This document shows positions 53,439 through 61,330 of a stretch of DNA of 64,000 nucleotides, in pieces. This DNA is from Secundilactobacillus mixtipabuli. Lineage in GTDB: Bacteria > Bacillota > Bacilli > Lactobacillales > Lactobacillaceae. The stretch lies in assembly GCF_002217925.1 (NCBI RefSeq), contig NZ_BCMF01000003.1, forward strand, positions 1-64,000, written 5' to 3'. Below the pieces are notes generated by a model. The model saw nothing but the letters and a program-made list of their open reading frames with translations, had not been told where the DNA came from and ran no database searches. The stretch's first letter is position 1. Every line of letters starts with the position of its first letter. The translations under genes were made by a program, and so were the position numbers.

Positions 53439-54643
53439 CAAACCAAGACTTAATTCAAAAAATCGAAGCAGCAGTTGAAACCCTTAAACAGGGGAAATTG
53501 ATTATTGTGGCAGACTCACTTGACCGAGAAGCAGAAGGTGACATGGTTGGATTGGCTGAATACGTGACGCCTGAAAACGTGAATACCATGGTCACAAAGG
53601 CTCGGGGACTTTTGTGTGTACCGATGAGTGAGACTGTCGCAAACCGCTTAAAATTAAAACCGATGGTGACAGACGCCACGGATGCGTACGGTACGGCGTT
53701 TACTGTTAGCACGGATGTACGGACGACCACAACCGGCATATCAGCGTTTGATCGTTCAGACACGATTGCAGCTTTAGCTAAAAGTGATAGTGGTTTTGAC
53801 GATTTCTATCATCCAGGGCATATTTTCCCGTTGATTGCCCGTGAAAATGGTGTGTTAGAGCGCGATGGACACACGGAAGCGGCGGTAGATTTAGCCAAGC
53901 TGGCGGGTGTCCAGCCGGTAGCTTATATCTGTGAGATCCTTAAGAAGGATGGCACGATGGCCCGGCGTAAGGATCTTAAGGCCTATGCGGAGGGAACTCA
54001 AACCCCGTTGATCACTATTCCGGAGTTGCAGCAGTATCGTCAGATCAAGACGATTGAAACCATTGCTAACGTTGATTTGCCGACGATTTATGGCACGTTT
54101 AAATTAAAGGCATTGAAAACGAGTGCGGATGGTGAACCAACCTTACTGATTACTAAAGGGGACATTCGTGGTCAAGCACCGGTTTTGGTCAGACTTCACT
54201 CTGAATGCCTCACTGGTGATGTTTTTGGATCAAAACGCTGTGATTGCGGCGCGCAATTAGCGGAGTCATTAAAGCGAATCGAACAGGCAGGCCGCGGAGC
54301 CGTATTGTACTTACGTCAAGAAGGCCGCGGCATTGGCCTGGCCAACAAACTAAAGGCGTATGAACTGCAAGAACGAGGCTTAGATACGGTTGAAGCCAAC
54401 CTTCACTTAGGCTTACCAGCGGATGAGCGCAACTATGGCTTAGCTGCTGCAATCTTAAGGCAAGAGGGCGTCACGACCGTTAATCTCATGACGAATAGCC
54501 CAGATAAAATTCAGCAGTTAGAACAATACGGCATCAAGATCAACCATCGAGTTCCGCTTGAGGTTGGCTTGACACAAGAAAATGAAGCTTACCTAAAAAC
54601 GAAGAAAAACAAGTTTCAACACCTATTAAGGGAGGTAAATTAA
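53435..54643 (+). CDS. ribBA: Bifunctional 3,4-dihydroxy-2-butanone-4-phosphate synthase / GTP cyclohydrolase II
   Basis: A 402-residue fusion. Residues 1-205 are RibB (DSLDREAEGDMVGLAE; RDGHTEAAVDLAKLAG). Residues 206-402 are RibA with its zinc Cys triad in HSECLTGDVFGSKRCDCG and the RQEGRGIGL catalytic segment. It supplies both starting materials of riboflavin. Its ATG overlaps the ribE stop (ATGA). Confidence 0.96.
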   Translation: MTNQDLIQKIEAAVETLKQGKLIIVADSLDREAEGDMVGLAEYVTPENVNTMVTKARGLLCVPMSETVANRLKLKPMVTDATDAYGTAFTVSTDVRTTTTGISAFDRSDTIAALAKSDSGFDDFYHPGHIFPLIARENGVLERDGHTEAAVDLAKLAGVQPVAYICEILKKDGTMARRKDLKAYAEGTQTPLITIPELQQYRQIKTIETIANVDLPTIYGTFKLKALKTSADGEPTLLITKGDIRGQAPVLVRLHSECLTGDVFGSKRCDCGAQLAESLKRIEQAGRGAVLYLRQEGRGIGLANKLKAYELQERGLDTVEANLHLGLPADERNYGLAAAILRQEGVTTVNLMTNSPDKIQQLEQYGIKINHRVPLEVGLTQENEAYLKTKKNKFQHLLREVN

Positions 54644-54644
54644 A

Positions 54645-55106
54645 ATGGTCATACTCGATCATTCAAGAATCGCCAGCGGATTTAAAGTTGGCATCGTGGT
54701 GGCACAGTTCAATGAGCTGGTGACGGATAGATTACAGCAGGGGGCGATCCTACAATTAAAAAAGTATGGGATTAACGATGAAGCGATAACGATTGCTAAA
54801 GTCTCTGGTGCTCTGGAATTACCACGAATCGCTAGAAAATTAGCGGACAGTGGCAAAGTAGACGGTATTATTGCCCTGGGTGCGGTGATCCGTGGTGAAA
54901 CATCCCACTATGACTATGTTTGTGCGGAAACGGCCAGCGGGTTAGCACAGGTTTCGTTGAATGGCCCCGTACCAGTGATGTTTGGCGTGTTAACCACCGA
55001 TAATCTGGATCAGGCCATTAATCGAGCTGGTGGTAAGGGCGGTAATAAGGGCGCTGATTGTGCTGACGGGTTAATTGAAATGATTAATTTAGAGAAGCAA
55101 ATTTAA
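54645..55106 (+). CDS. ribH: 6,7-dimethyl-8-ribityllumazine synthase
   Basis: A 153-residue lumazine synthase with KVGIVVAQFNELVTDRL, SGALELPRIA, the GAVIRGETSHYDYV active-site loop (catalytic His) and PVMFGVLTTDN. It normally forms large icosahedral or pentameric assemblies. It lies 2 bases after ribBA and is the last rib gene, followed by a very strong terminator. Confidence 0.96.
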   Translation: MVILDHSRIASGFKVGIVVAQFNELVTDRLQQGAILQLKKYGINDEAITIAKVSGALELPRIARKLADSGKVDGIIALGAVIRGETSHYDYVCAETASGLAQVSLNGPVPVMFGVLTTDNLDQAINRAGGKGGNKGADCADGLIEMINLEKQI

Positions 55107-55108
55107 CG

Positions 55109-55152
55109 TCAACAAGCGCTGCTCCCATGTTTTTGCGGAGCAGCGCTTGTTA
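55109..55152. terminator. Rho-independent terminator of the rib operon
   Basis: AACAAGCGCTGCTCC and GGAGCAGCGCTTGTT make a 15-bp perfect stem just after ribH. Confidence 0.9.
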
Positions 55153-55173
55153 ACCACTTATCATTTAAGAAAA

Positions 55174-55189
55174 AGTTTCACGTGAAACA
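55174..55189. other. parS: parS ParB/Spo0J binding site (15/16)
   Basis: AGTTTCACGTGAAACA matches TGTTTCACGTGAAACA except at the first base. It lies in the gap between the convergent ribH and alarmone synthetase genes. Confidence 0.8.
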
Positions 55190-55207
55190 TTTTGTAGAAG
55201 CTAAGTC

Positions 55208-55897
55208 TTATTCTGTTTGTAAATGATCAAAAATGGCCTGCATATGAGTTTCAATTTGGTTCAGTTCAACAGCGTAACCCTTGAGCTCATCACCATATTT
55301 TGCGACTTTGGCTTGATCAACATCAGTTTTATAGCGTAACTTATGTTCCAAGCTGGCCCACAGATCCATACCAACGGTTCGCAGTTGAATTTCCACGGGG
55401 GTTGCAACTGGCCCCTCGGCCCGGAAAACGGGAACGGAGACAACCAGGTGTAAACTGCGATAACCACTAGGCTTGGGATGGGAGATGTAATCCTTGCGTT
55501 TTAGTAAGGTGACGTCTGACTGATTAGTTAACGCTTTTTCAACGGTGTTAATGTCTTCAAGGTAATTAGTAATGACACGGATACCCGCAATGTCAAAGAT
55601 GTTGTTCTTAATGGCGTCAAACGAGAAGTCATATCCCTTCCTAGCTAATTTACGGATAAGACTTCGAGGCGATTTCATGCGGGTTTCGATGTGATGAATG
55701 GGGTTGTGGTTATCGAGCATTTCAAACTCAGTGTCGAGATTTTCCAACTTAGTGCCAAACTCCTTGGCCCCAGCTTGACACTGCTGATAGTAAACAAAAA
55801 ATTGACGTAGTTCAGTTGCATCGTAATCACCTAATACGCGGCTCATTTCCTCAGAGATTTGATTAATATTAGGTAAGTTATCACGTTGTAGAATCAT
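55208..55897 (-). CDS. Small alarmone synthetase (RelQ/RelP-type GTP pyrophosphokinase)
   Basis: A 229-residue protein with only the synthetase domain: HHIETRMKSPRSLIRKLARKGYD, DIAGIRVITNYLEDI, HPKPSGYRSLHLVV and PVEIQLRTVGMDLWASLEHKL. It makes (p)ppGpp from GTP/GDP and ATP and lacks a hydrolase domain. The start is ATG 55897 with AAAGGAAGT upstream; an in-frame ATG 42 bases earlier lacks a site. I cannot decide between RelP and RelQ. Confidence 0.9.
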   Translation of the reverse strand: MILQRDNLPNINQISEEMSRVLGDYDATELRQFFVYYQQCQAGAKEFGTKLENLDTEFEMLDNHNPIHHIETRMKSPRSLIRKLARKGYDFSFDAIKNNIFDIAGIRVITNYLEDINTVEKALTNQSDVTLLKRKDYISHPKPSGYRSLHLVVSVPVFRAEGPVATPVEIQLRTVGMDLWASLEHKLRYKTDVDQAKVAKYGDELKGYAVELNQIETHMQAIFDHLQTE

Positions 55898-55947
55898 GGT
55901 CGGACTTCCTTTGATAAGACTATTTGACTTGTTTAACATGATGGTTA

Positions 55948-56262
55948 TTATGAATGGGGTTTTACTGGCAGCGTACGGGTCAGCTGCCGATCTCCCCAGG
56001 CACTGAGATTTAGCAGCATTTGCTGCAGGTACTGTCCGTCCAGACTGAGCTGGTACTGGTAATCAACGGCTGAAACAACTAACTTCAAATCAACGAGTTC
56101 GTTAAGTTTGATCAGCAAGTTAAACGTTGAAATGCCACGAACAGCGCGGCGTAACTGCATAAAGTCCCGTTGCGAATCCGTTAAGTTGAGTAAAATCAGC
56201 GCGTACCATTTGTCTGAAATGACAGCTAATCCTGCTTTAGTGCCAATATTTAAATCTTGCAT
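55948..56262 (-). CDS. HxlR-family winged-helix regulator
   Basis: A 104-residue protein with the HxlR pattern ISDKWYALILLNLTDSQRDFMQLRRAVRGISTFNLLIKLNELVDLKLV. It lacks Cys, so a thiol-sensing mechanism is unlikely. The start is unsure: ATG 56262 fits the family length best, ATG 56304 is in frame, and neither has a good ribosome site. It is divergent from a 55-residue ORF that looks like the beginning of an SDR enzyme; HxlR proteins often control a divergent oxidoreductase. Confidence 0.8.
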   Translation of the reverse strand: MQDLNIGTKAGLAVISDKWYALILLNLTDSQRDFMQLRRAVRGISTFNLLIKLNELVDLKLVVSAVDYQYQLSLDGQYLQQMLLNLSAWGDRQLTRTLPVKPHS

Positions 56263-56393
56263 AGACAATCTTTTCACCACGCCTATTTTGAATTTAATCT
56301 CCATTCTAGTGGGTTTGTACAGTGGAGACCAGCATTTACACTTCACCTATATTATAGTAGAAATATGAAAGTGCTAAAAGTAAAGTACTGGGC

Positions 56394-56421
56394 TTGACTT
56401 AATGGGAATTAAGCGTAATAT
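56394..56421 (+). promoter_or_regulatory. Promoter of the 55-aa ORF
   Basis: TTGACT and TAATAT separated by 16 bp, 38 bases upstream of the small ORF start. Confidence 0.65.
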
Positions 56422-56459
56422 ATTCTCCAATTAATGCATGCTTGAAGGGAGCTGGGCAT

Positions 56460-56627
56460 ATGAAACGCACTTGGATGATTACAGGAATGAGCAACAATTT
56501 TGGACAGCGCTTGATTCAAAACTTGATCAAGAAGGGTAAGCAGGCAACAACGAATGCCCAGAACGAATTAAAGATTAAATCACGTGACCAAGGTCAAGTT
56601 GATTTAATGATTAACTTACGTGGCTAA
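56460..56627 (+). CDS. Short ORF resembling a truncated SDR N-terminus
   Basis: A 55-residue ORF with its own promoter, ribosome site (GAAGGGAGCTGGGC) and terminator. Residues 1-30 (MKRTWMITGMSNNFGQRLIQ) read like the cofactor-binding start of an SDR oxidoreductase (TGxxxNFG), but the Rossmann fold then stops and residues 34-55 do not match. It is either the remnant of a deleted SDR gene regulated by the divergent HxlR protein, or a small protein that has kept expression signals. It cannot be an active dehydrogenase. Confidence 0.5.
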   Translation: MKRTWMITGMSNNFGQRLIQNLIKKGKQATTNAQNELKIKSRDQGQVDLMINLRG

Positions 56628-56649
56628 CCATTTCATTTGAAGATAATAG

Positions 56650-56683
56650 TAAGGTTGAATCTTTTAAGGTTCAACCTTTTTTT
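56650..56683 (+). terminator. Rho-independent terminator
   Basis: AAGGTTGAA-TCTTTT-AAGGTTCAACCTT followed by TTTTT. Confidence 0.85.
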
Positions 56684-56789
56684 ATTTATCGGAAATGGTG
56701 AACAAAGGGTGGTTAAGATGTACTATGTATGTGAATAAGTAAACAATTCAGTATAGGCTCAATGAGTGAAAGGAAAGTCGGTGATCATC

Positions 56790-59540
56790 ATGAAGAGCGA
56801 AAATAAGGCGGCAACGATGCCCTTAACCCAACTTTTAAGTGATTTGAAAACGAGCGATCAAGGTCTGAGTGAAGACGTGGCAGCTGCGCGATTGAAGACG
56901 GTTGGTCAAAATACGATTCACCGGCAAAAACAGCAATCGCAATTACTGATTTTCTTGAAGAATTTTACGAGTTTAATGGCGATTTTACTATGGGTCAGCG
57001 GCATCATTGCGATGTTAAGCGGCTCGGTCGAACTGGGAATAGCGATTTGGGCGGTCAATATCATCAATGGTGTTTTTAGCTATTGGCAAGAACACCGAGC
57101 CGCTAAGGCAACTGATTCACTAATGGCAATGCTGCCAACCTACACGCGCGTTCATCGGGATGGTAAAGTCAAGCAGATCAATGCGTTAGACCTTGTCCCA
57201 GGCGATGTATTTGACTTGCAGGCCGGTAATGCCGTTCCGGCAGACGCCCGGTTACTAGAAGCAACTTCGGTACAGGTCGATCAATCGGCACTGACGGGTG
57301 AAACCGTTCCGGAATCAAAAAGTGTTGAATTTACCCCTGGAGAGGGAAAGTACGCCGAATCGAACATTGTTTATGCAGGTACTGCTGTTGGTGCAGGGAC
57401 AGCGAAAGCCGTGGTCATTGCCACGGGAATGGCGACCGAATTTGGTAAAATTGCGTCGTTAACTGAAAAACAGAGTAATCTGACGAGCCCATTAACTTTG
57501 GAACTGAATCGATTGACGAAGCAGATTTCGATCATCGCCATGATTATTGGGTTGCTGTTCTTCCTAACGGCCACTTTCTTCGTGCACTATCCAGTCAATC
57601 AATCGTTTATTTTCGCCCTGGGAATGATCGTCGCGTTTATCCCAGAAGGACTGTTACCCACCGTGACACTTTCGCTGGCTAGGGGGGTCCAAAAAATGGC
57701 CAAGCGGCATGCATTAGTCAAAGATTTGAATAGTGTGGAGACCCTCGGCGAAACAACGGTGATTTGCTCAGATAAGACCGGGACGCTGACTCAAAATCAG
57801 ATGACGGTTAACCATATTTGGGTGCCCACGGGAGAGTTCACCGTTTCTGGTCAAGGCTTCGTTAATAATGGTCAAGTTGAGAAGGACGGCCAGCCGGTTT
57901 CAAAGGTGGGTACACCAGACTTGAATCGGCTGATTTCGATTGCAGCGTTGAATAACGACACCCAAGTTGAAAATAATGGGAAATTAAAAAAGCCCAAGAT
58001 CTTGGGGACACCGACCGAGGCGGCATTGGTCATCCTTTGCCAAAAAGCCGGTTTCGATACGGCAGCACATTTGAAAATTATGCCACGGGTTAAGGAGCTG
58101 CCCTTCGATTCCCGCCGTAAAATGATGACCACGGTTCATCGTGAGGGTAACCAGCTTGATATTTACGTTAAGGGGGCGTTAAGTGATCTGCTTGGACAAT
58201 GTACCCAAATTCAGGTCAATGGCATTTCCCGGGAAATAACGGCTGCAGATAAAGAAAGTATTGATGCTGCTAACGAAAAATACGCTGCTCAAGGATTGCG
58301 CTCCCTCGCTTTTGCCTACCGGTCAATTCCGTTTAAAAATCAGACTCAAGTTGATGGGTTGGAAATTGCTAATGCCGAGAAACAGCTGATTTTTGTGGGC
58401 TTAACGGCAATGTCAGATCCGCCACGGCCAGAAATTTATGGCGCCGTGAAAAAATGTCACGAGGCTCAAATTAAAATTATTATGGTTACCGGTGATAGTC
58501 AGTTAACTGCCAAGTCAATTGCGATGCAGATTGGTTTGACCTCTGATAAAGCACGGGTGATCACTGGTGCTGAGTTGGATACCCTAAATGATCATGACTT
58601 GAAAGAAGCCCTGCAGGAGGAAATTATTTTTGCCCGGGTCGCGCCAGAACAGAAGTATAAGATTGTTTCGACGTTACAGAGTATGGGTGAAGTGGTGGCC
58701 TCGACTGGTGACGGGGTCAACGATGCCCCAGCTTTGAAGAAGGCCAATATTGGGGTAGCCATGGGGGTCACTGGTACGGACGTTGCAAAAGACGCGGCCA
58801 ATATGATCCTAACCGATGATAACTTTGCTTCGATTGTGGCAGCCATTGAAGAAGGCCGGGTCGTCTATAGTAATTTGCAAAAGTTTCTGCTTTACATTCT
58901 CAACTCTAATATGCCAGAAGCGGTCCCCTCAGCACTGTTTCTGTTTAGTCGAGGATTGATCCCGTTACCATTAACGATTATGCAAATCCTAACGGTTGAT
59001 TTAGGCACTGATTTGCTGCCTGCTCTAGGACTAGGGTCTGAGGCAGCAGAGCCTGGCGTGATGCAGCAACCGCCACGTGCTAAAACCGCGCACTTATTGA
59101 GTAAGCGGATCCTTTGGAAGGCTTTTGCGTGGTATGGTGCCATTGCTTCCGTCATTTCGACGTTGGCCTACTTCTTTGCTAATCTGCAAGCAGGATGGCC
59201 GAACCGTGCTCTGCTTTCAAGTGGTGTTGGGTACAGTCGGGCGACTACGATGACATTGGCAGCCATCATTTTTTGCCAGATTGCAGCGGCTTTGAACTGC
59301 CGAACGGAAGAAGAGTCGATCTTCAAAGTGGGGATTTTCAGTAATCATATTATCTGGGTAGGAATCGTTGTTGAAGTGCTCCTCTTGATGATTCTCTCTT
59401 ACACGCCGGTATTACAGAGCGTCTTCCATATGACACCGTTATTAGGCCAGGATTGGTTATTCTTGTGTGTGATCCCGATTCCCATTGTCTTAGTTGAAGA
59501 GGGCCGTAAGTGGGTTCAGCGGAAACGAAAACGAAGCTAG
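56790..59540 (+). CDS. P2C-like (Na+/K+-ATPase alpha-type) cation ATPase
   Basis: A 916-residue P-type ATPase with TGET (169-172), phosphorylation Asp328 in CSDKTGTLTQNQMTV and GDGVNDAPALKKANIGVAMG. TM4 reads IPEGLLPTVTLSLARGVQKMAKRHALVKDLNSVETLG and TM6 TVDLGTDLLPALGLGSEAAEPGVM, the signatures of IIC (Na+/K+ and H+/K+) pumps, including the paired Asp of DLGTD. No beta subunit gene is nearby, as usual for bacterial homologues. It probably exports Na+ or exchanges monovalent cations. ATG 56790 with GGTGATC is preferred to GTG 56766. Repeat copy C follows. Confidence 0.88.
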   Translation: MKSENKAATMPLTQLLSDLKTSDQGLSEDVAAARLKTVGQNTIHRQKQQSQLLIFLKNFTSLMAILLWVSGIIAMLSGSVELGIAIWAVNIINGVFSYWQEHRAAKATDSLMAMLPTYTRVHRDGKVKQINALDLVPGDVFDLQAGNAVPADARLLEATSVQVDQSALTGETVPESKSVEFTPGEGKYAESNIVYAGTAVGAGTAKAVVIATGMATEFGKIASLTEKQSNLTSPLTLELNRLTKQISIIAMIIGLLFFLTATFFVHYPVNQSFIFALGMIVAFIPEGLLPTVTLSLARGVQKMAKRHALVKDLNSVETLGETTVICSDKTGTLTQNQMTVNHIWVPTGEFTVSGQGFVNNGQVEKDGQPVSKVGTPDLNRLISIAALNNDTQVENNGKLKKPKILGTPTEAALVILCQKAGFDTAAHLKIMPRVKELPFDSRRKMMTTVHREGNQLDIYVKGALSDLLGQCTQIQVNGISREITAADKESIDAANEKYAAQGLRSLAFAYRSIPFKNQTQVDGLEIANAEKQLIFVGLTAMSDPPRPEIYGAVKKCHEAQIKIIMVTGDSQLTAKSIAMQIGLTSDKARVITGAELDTLNDHDLKEALQEEIIFARVAPEQKYKIVSTLQSMGEVVASTGDGVNDAPALKKANIGVAMGVTGTDVAKDAANMILTDDNFASIVAAIEEGRVVYSNLQKFLLYILNSNMPEAVPSALFLFSRGLIPLPLTIMQILTVDLGTDLLPALGLGSEAAEPGVMQQPPRAKTAHLLSKRILWKAFAWYGAIASVISTLAYFFANLQAGWPNRALLSSGVGYSRATTMTLAAIIFCQIAAALNCRTEEESIFKVGIFSNHIIWVGIVVEVLLLMILSYTPVLQSVFHMTPLLGQDWLFLCVIPIPIVLVEEGRKWVQRKRKRS
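58224..58237. other. Noc-binding-site palindrome (exact)
   Basis: ATTTCCCGGGAAAT, inside the P2C-like ATPase gene. Confidence 0.65.
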
Positions 59541-59596
59541 ATATTTTGACAATAACTGAATCAGGGACAGCCTAACTCAAATCTGAGGATTGTTAG

Positions 59597-59821
59597 GCTG
59601 CGGTTGTGCCATAAAGCGATATCGACAAGGATTTAATCTAATTTCTTGACGTACACACAGCCTAAAATTTGCTTTAGTTCATGACTTAAATATAGCCTTA
59701 ACCTGCTCTACAACTCAGATTCCGGCCATATAACACCAAACAACGTCATCCCGATAAACCCATCGGAATGACGTCGTTTGGTGTTATATTCTGGAATCTA
59801 CCGAGTTGTGTCACAGCCTCA
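59597..59821 (-). repeat. Structured intergenic repeat, copy C (full length, inverted)
   Basis: Read on the minus strand it starts GAGGCTGTGACACAACTCGG and ends near GCACAACCGCAGCC. It aligns with copy A along its length, but the hairpin arm reads ATATAACACCAAACGACG where A has ATATAACCGCAAATAACG. The opposite arm is changed to match, so the stem is kept. It occupies most of the 400-base gap before cfa; the remainder carries the cfa promoter (TTGACA near 59861, 17 bp, TAGTCT). Confidence 0.8.
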
Positions 59822-59974
59822 AATAACACGTCGCTGTCGCTAGTAATCAGAGGGCGTAACGGTTGACAAACCCTTTATTGACTTGTAGTCTAATCAATTA
59901 GTTAGGTAACTTGTCAATTAAGTTAACAGTGACAACTAACGATGGTTAATTTTTGTAAGAGAGAAGGCAGTTAC

Positions 59975-61177
59975 GTGTTAGAGAAAACCGTGTACCGACA
60001 ATTATTGAGCCGTGCATTTGATATTCCCGTTTCAGTAACATACTGGGATGGTAAGGAAGAAACTTATGGTGACGGCGAACCGGTTGTTAAAATCCGGTTT
60101 AATGAAGAACTTCCGTTGAAGAGCTTTACTGACGAGCCAACTTTAACATTAGCCGAAGACTATATGAAGGGTGCCATTGAGATTGATGGCAGCATTCAAG
60201 AACTGGTGGCTTCAGCCTTCCGTTCAACTGATAGTTTTTTGACCAATAATCCGTTTATCAAGCATTTTCCGAAAATGTCCCATTCTGAAAAGAAAAGTCA
60301 AAAGGACATTCAAAGTCATTATGATATTGGTAACGACTTTTATAAAATGTGGTTAGATAAGACGATGACTTATTCGTGTGCTTACTTTAAACACGATGAT
60401 GATACGTTGGAAGAAGCCCAGGTTAACAAACTGCACCATATTTTAAATAAACTAAAACCAGAACCTGGTAAACGGCTGCTGGATATTGGTAGCGGCTGGG
60501 GGACACTGTTGATCATGGCCGCTGAAGAATACGGCCTCCATGCTACTGGTATCACCCTTAGTCAAGAACAATACGACTACACCCAGCAACAGATCAAAGA
60601 CCGTCACCTTGAAGGCAAGGTTGATGTCTTGCTGGAAGACTACCGTGAAGTCCATGATCAGTTTGATTACGTGACTTCCGTTGGGATGTTCGAACATGTT
60701 GGTAAGGAAAACCTTGGCCTCTACTTTAAAAAGGTTGCCGATTTCATGAAGCCAAACGGCCGTGCTCTGATTCACGGGATTACCGGCCAGCATGAAGGTG
60801 CCGGAGTTGATCCATTTATTACGAAGTATGTTTTCCCTGGCGGATACATCCCGAATGTCGCAGAAAACTTACAGCACATTATGGACGCTAAGCTGCAATT
60901 TTCTGATATTGAACCGCTGCGTCGCCATTATCAAAGAACGCTTGAAATGTGGTTTAAAAACTACCAAAAAGTTGAAGATAAGACGGCCGAAAAGTATGGG
61001 AAAGAATTTGCCCGGATGTGGAGCATGTATCTTCAAGCCTGTGCCGGCTCATTTGAAGGCGGCAACATCGACGTCATGCAGTACTTACTGGTAAAAGCAC
61101 CCAGTGGCACTGGCCTGCCGATGACCCGTCAGTATGTGTATGATGCTGATAATAAAGAGATTGCGCAAAATGCCTAG
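59975..61177 (+). CDS. cfa: Cyclopropane-fatty-acyl-phospholipid synthase
   Basis: A 400-residue enzyme that adds a methylene group from S-adenosylmethionine to unsaturated acyl chains in membrane phospholipids, an acid and stress adaptation. Motifs: [25 protein letters not shown] (lipid/bicarbonate site), [20 protein letters not shown] (SAM) and GMFEHVG. The C-terminal [10 protein letters not shown] region is also typical. GTG 59975 lies 8 bases after AGAGAAGG; ATG 59942 lacks a site. Monocistronic with its own terminator. Confidence 0.95.
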   Translation: MLEKTVYRQLLSRAFDIPVSVTYWDGKEETYGDGEPVVKIRFNEELPLKSFTDEPTLTLAEDYMKGAIEIDGSIQELVASAFRSTDSFLTNNPFIKHFPKMSHSEKKSQKDIQSHYDIGNDFYKMWLDKTMTYSCAYFKHDDDTLEEAQVNKLHHILNKLKPEPGKRLLDIGSGWGTLLIMAAEEYGLHATGITLSQEQYDYTQQQIKDRHLEGKVDVLLEDYREVHDQFDYVTSVGMFEHVGKENLGLYFKKVADFMKPNGRALIHGITGQHEGAGVDPFITKYVFPGGYIPNVAENLQHIMDAKLQFSDIEPLRRHYQRTLEMWFKNYQKVEDKTAEKYGKEFARMWSMYLQACAGSFEGGNIDVMQYLLVKAPSGTGLPMTRQYVYDADNKEIAQNA

Positions 61178-61204
61178 CATGCGATAAAGGCTAGAATTTA
61201 AAGT

Positions 61205-61248
61205 TAATAAAGCCTATTCCGGGAAACGTTGTCGGAATAGGCTTTATT
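61205..61248 (+). terminator. Rho-independent terminator after cfa
   Basis: AATAAAGCCTATTCCG and CGGAATAGGCTTTATT form a 16-bp perfect stem. Confidence 0.8.
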
Positions 61249-61330
61249 TGGATTAAATGGATCGAATCAGTTAACAAACCCACTTTAATATCGCTATGAT
61301 AGACTTAGGATTATTAATGGAGATGGTAAT

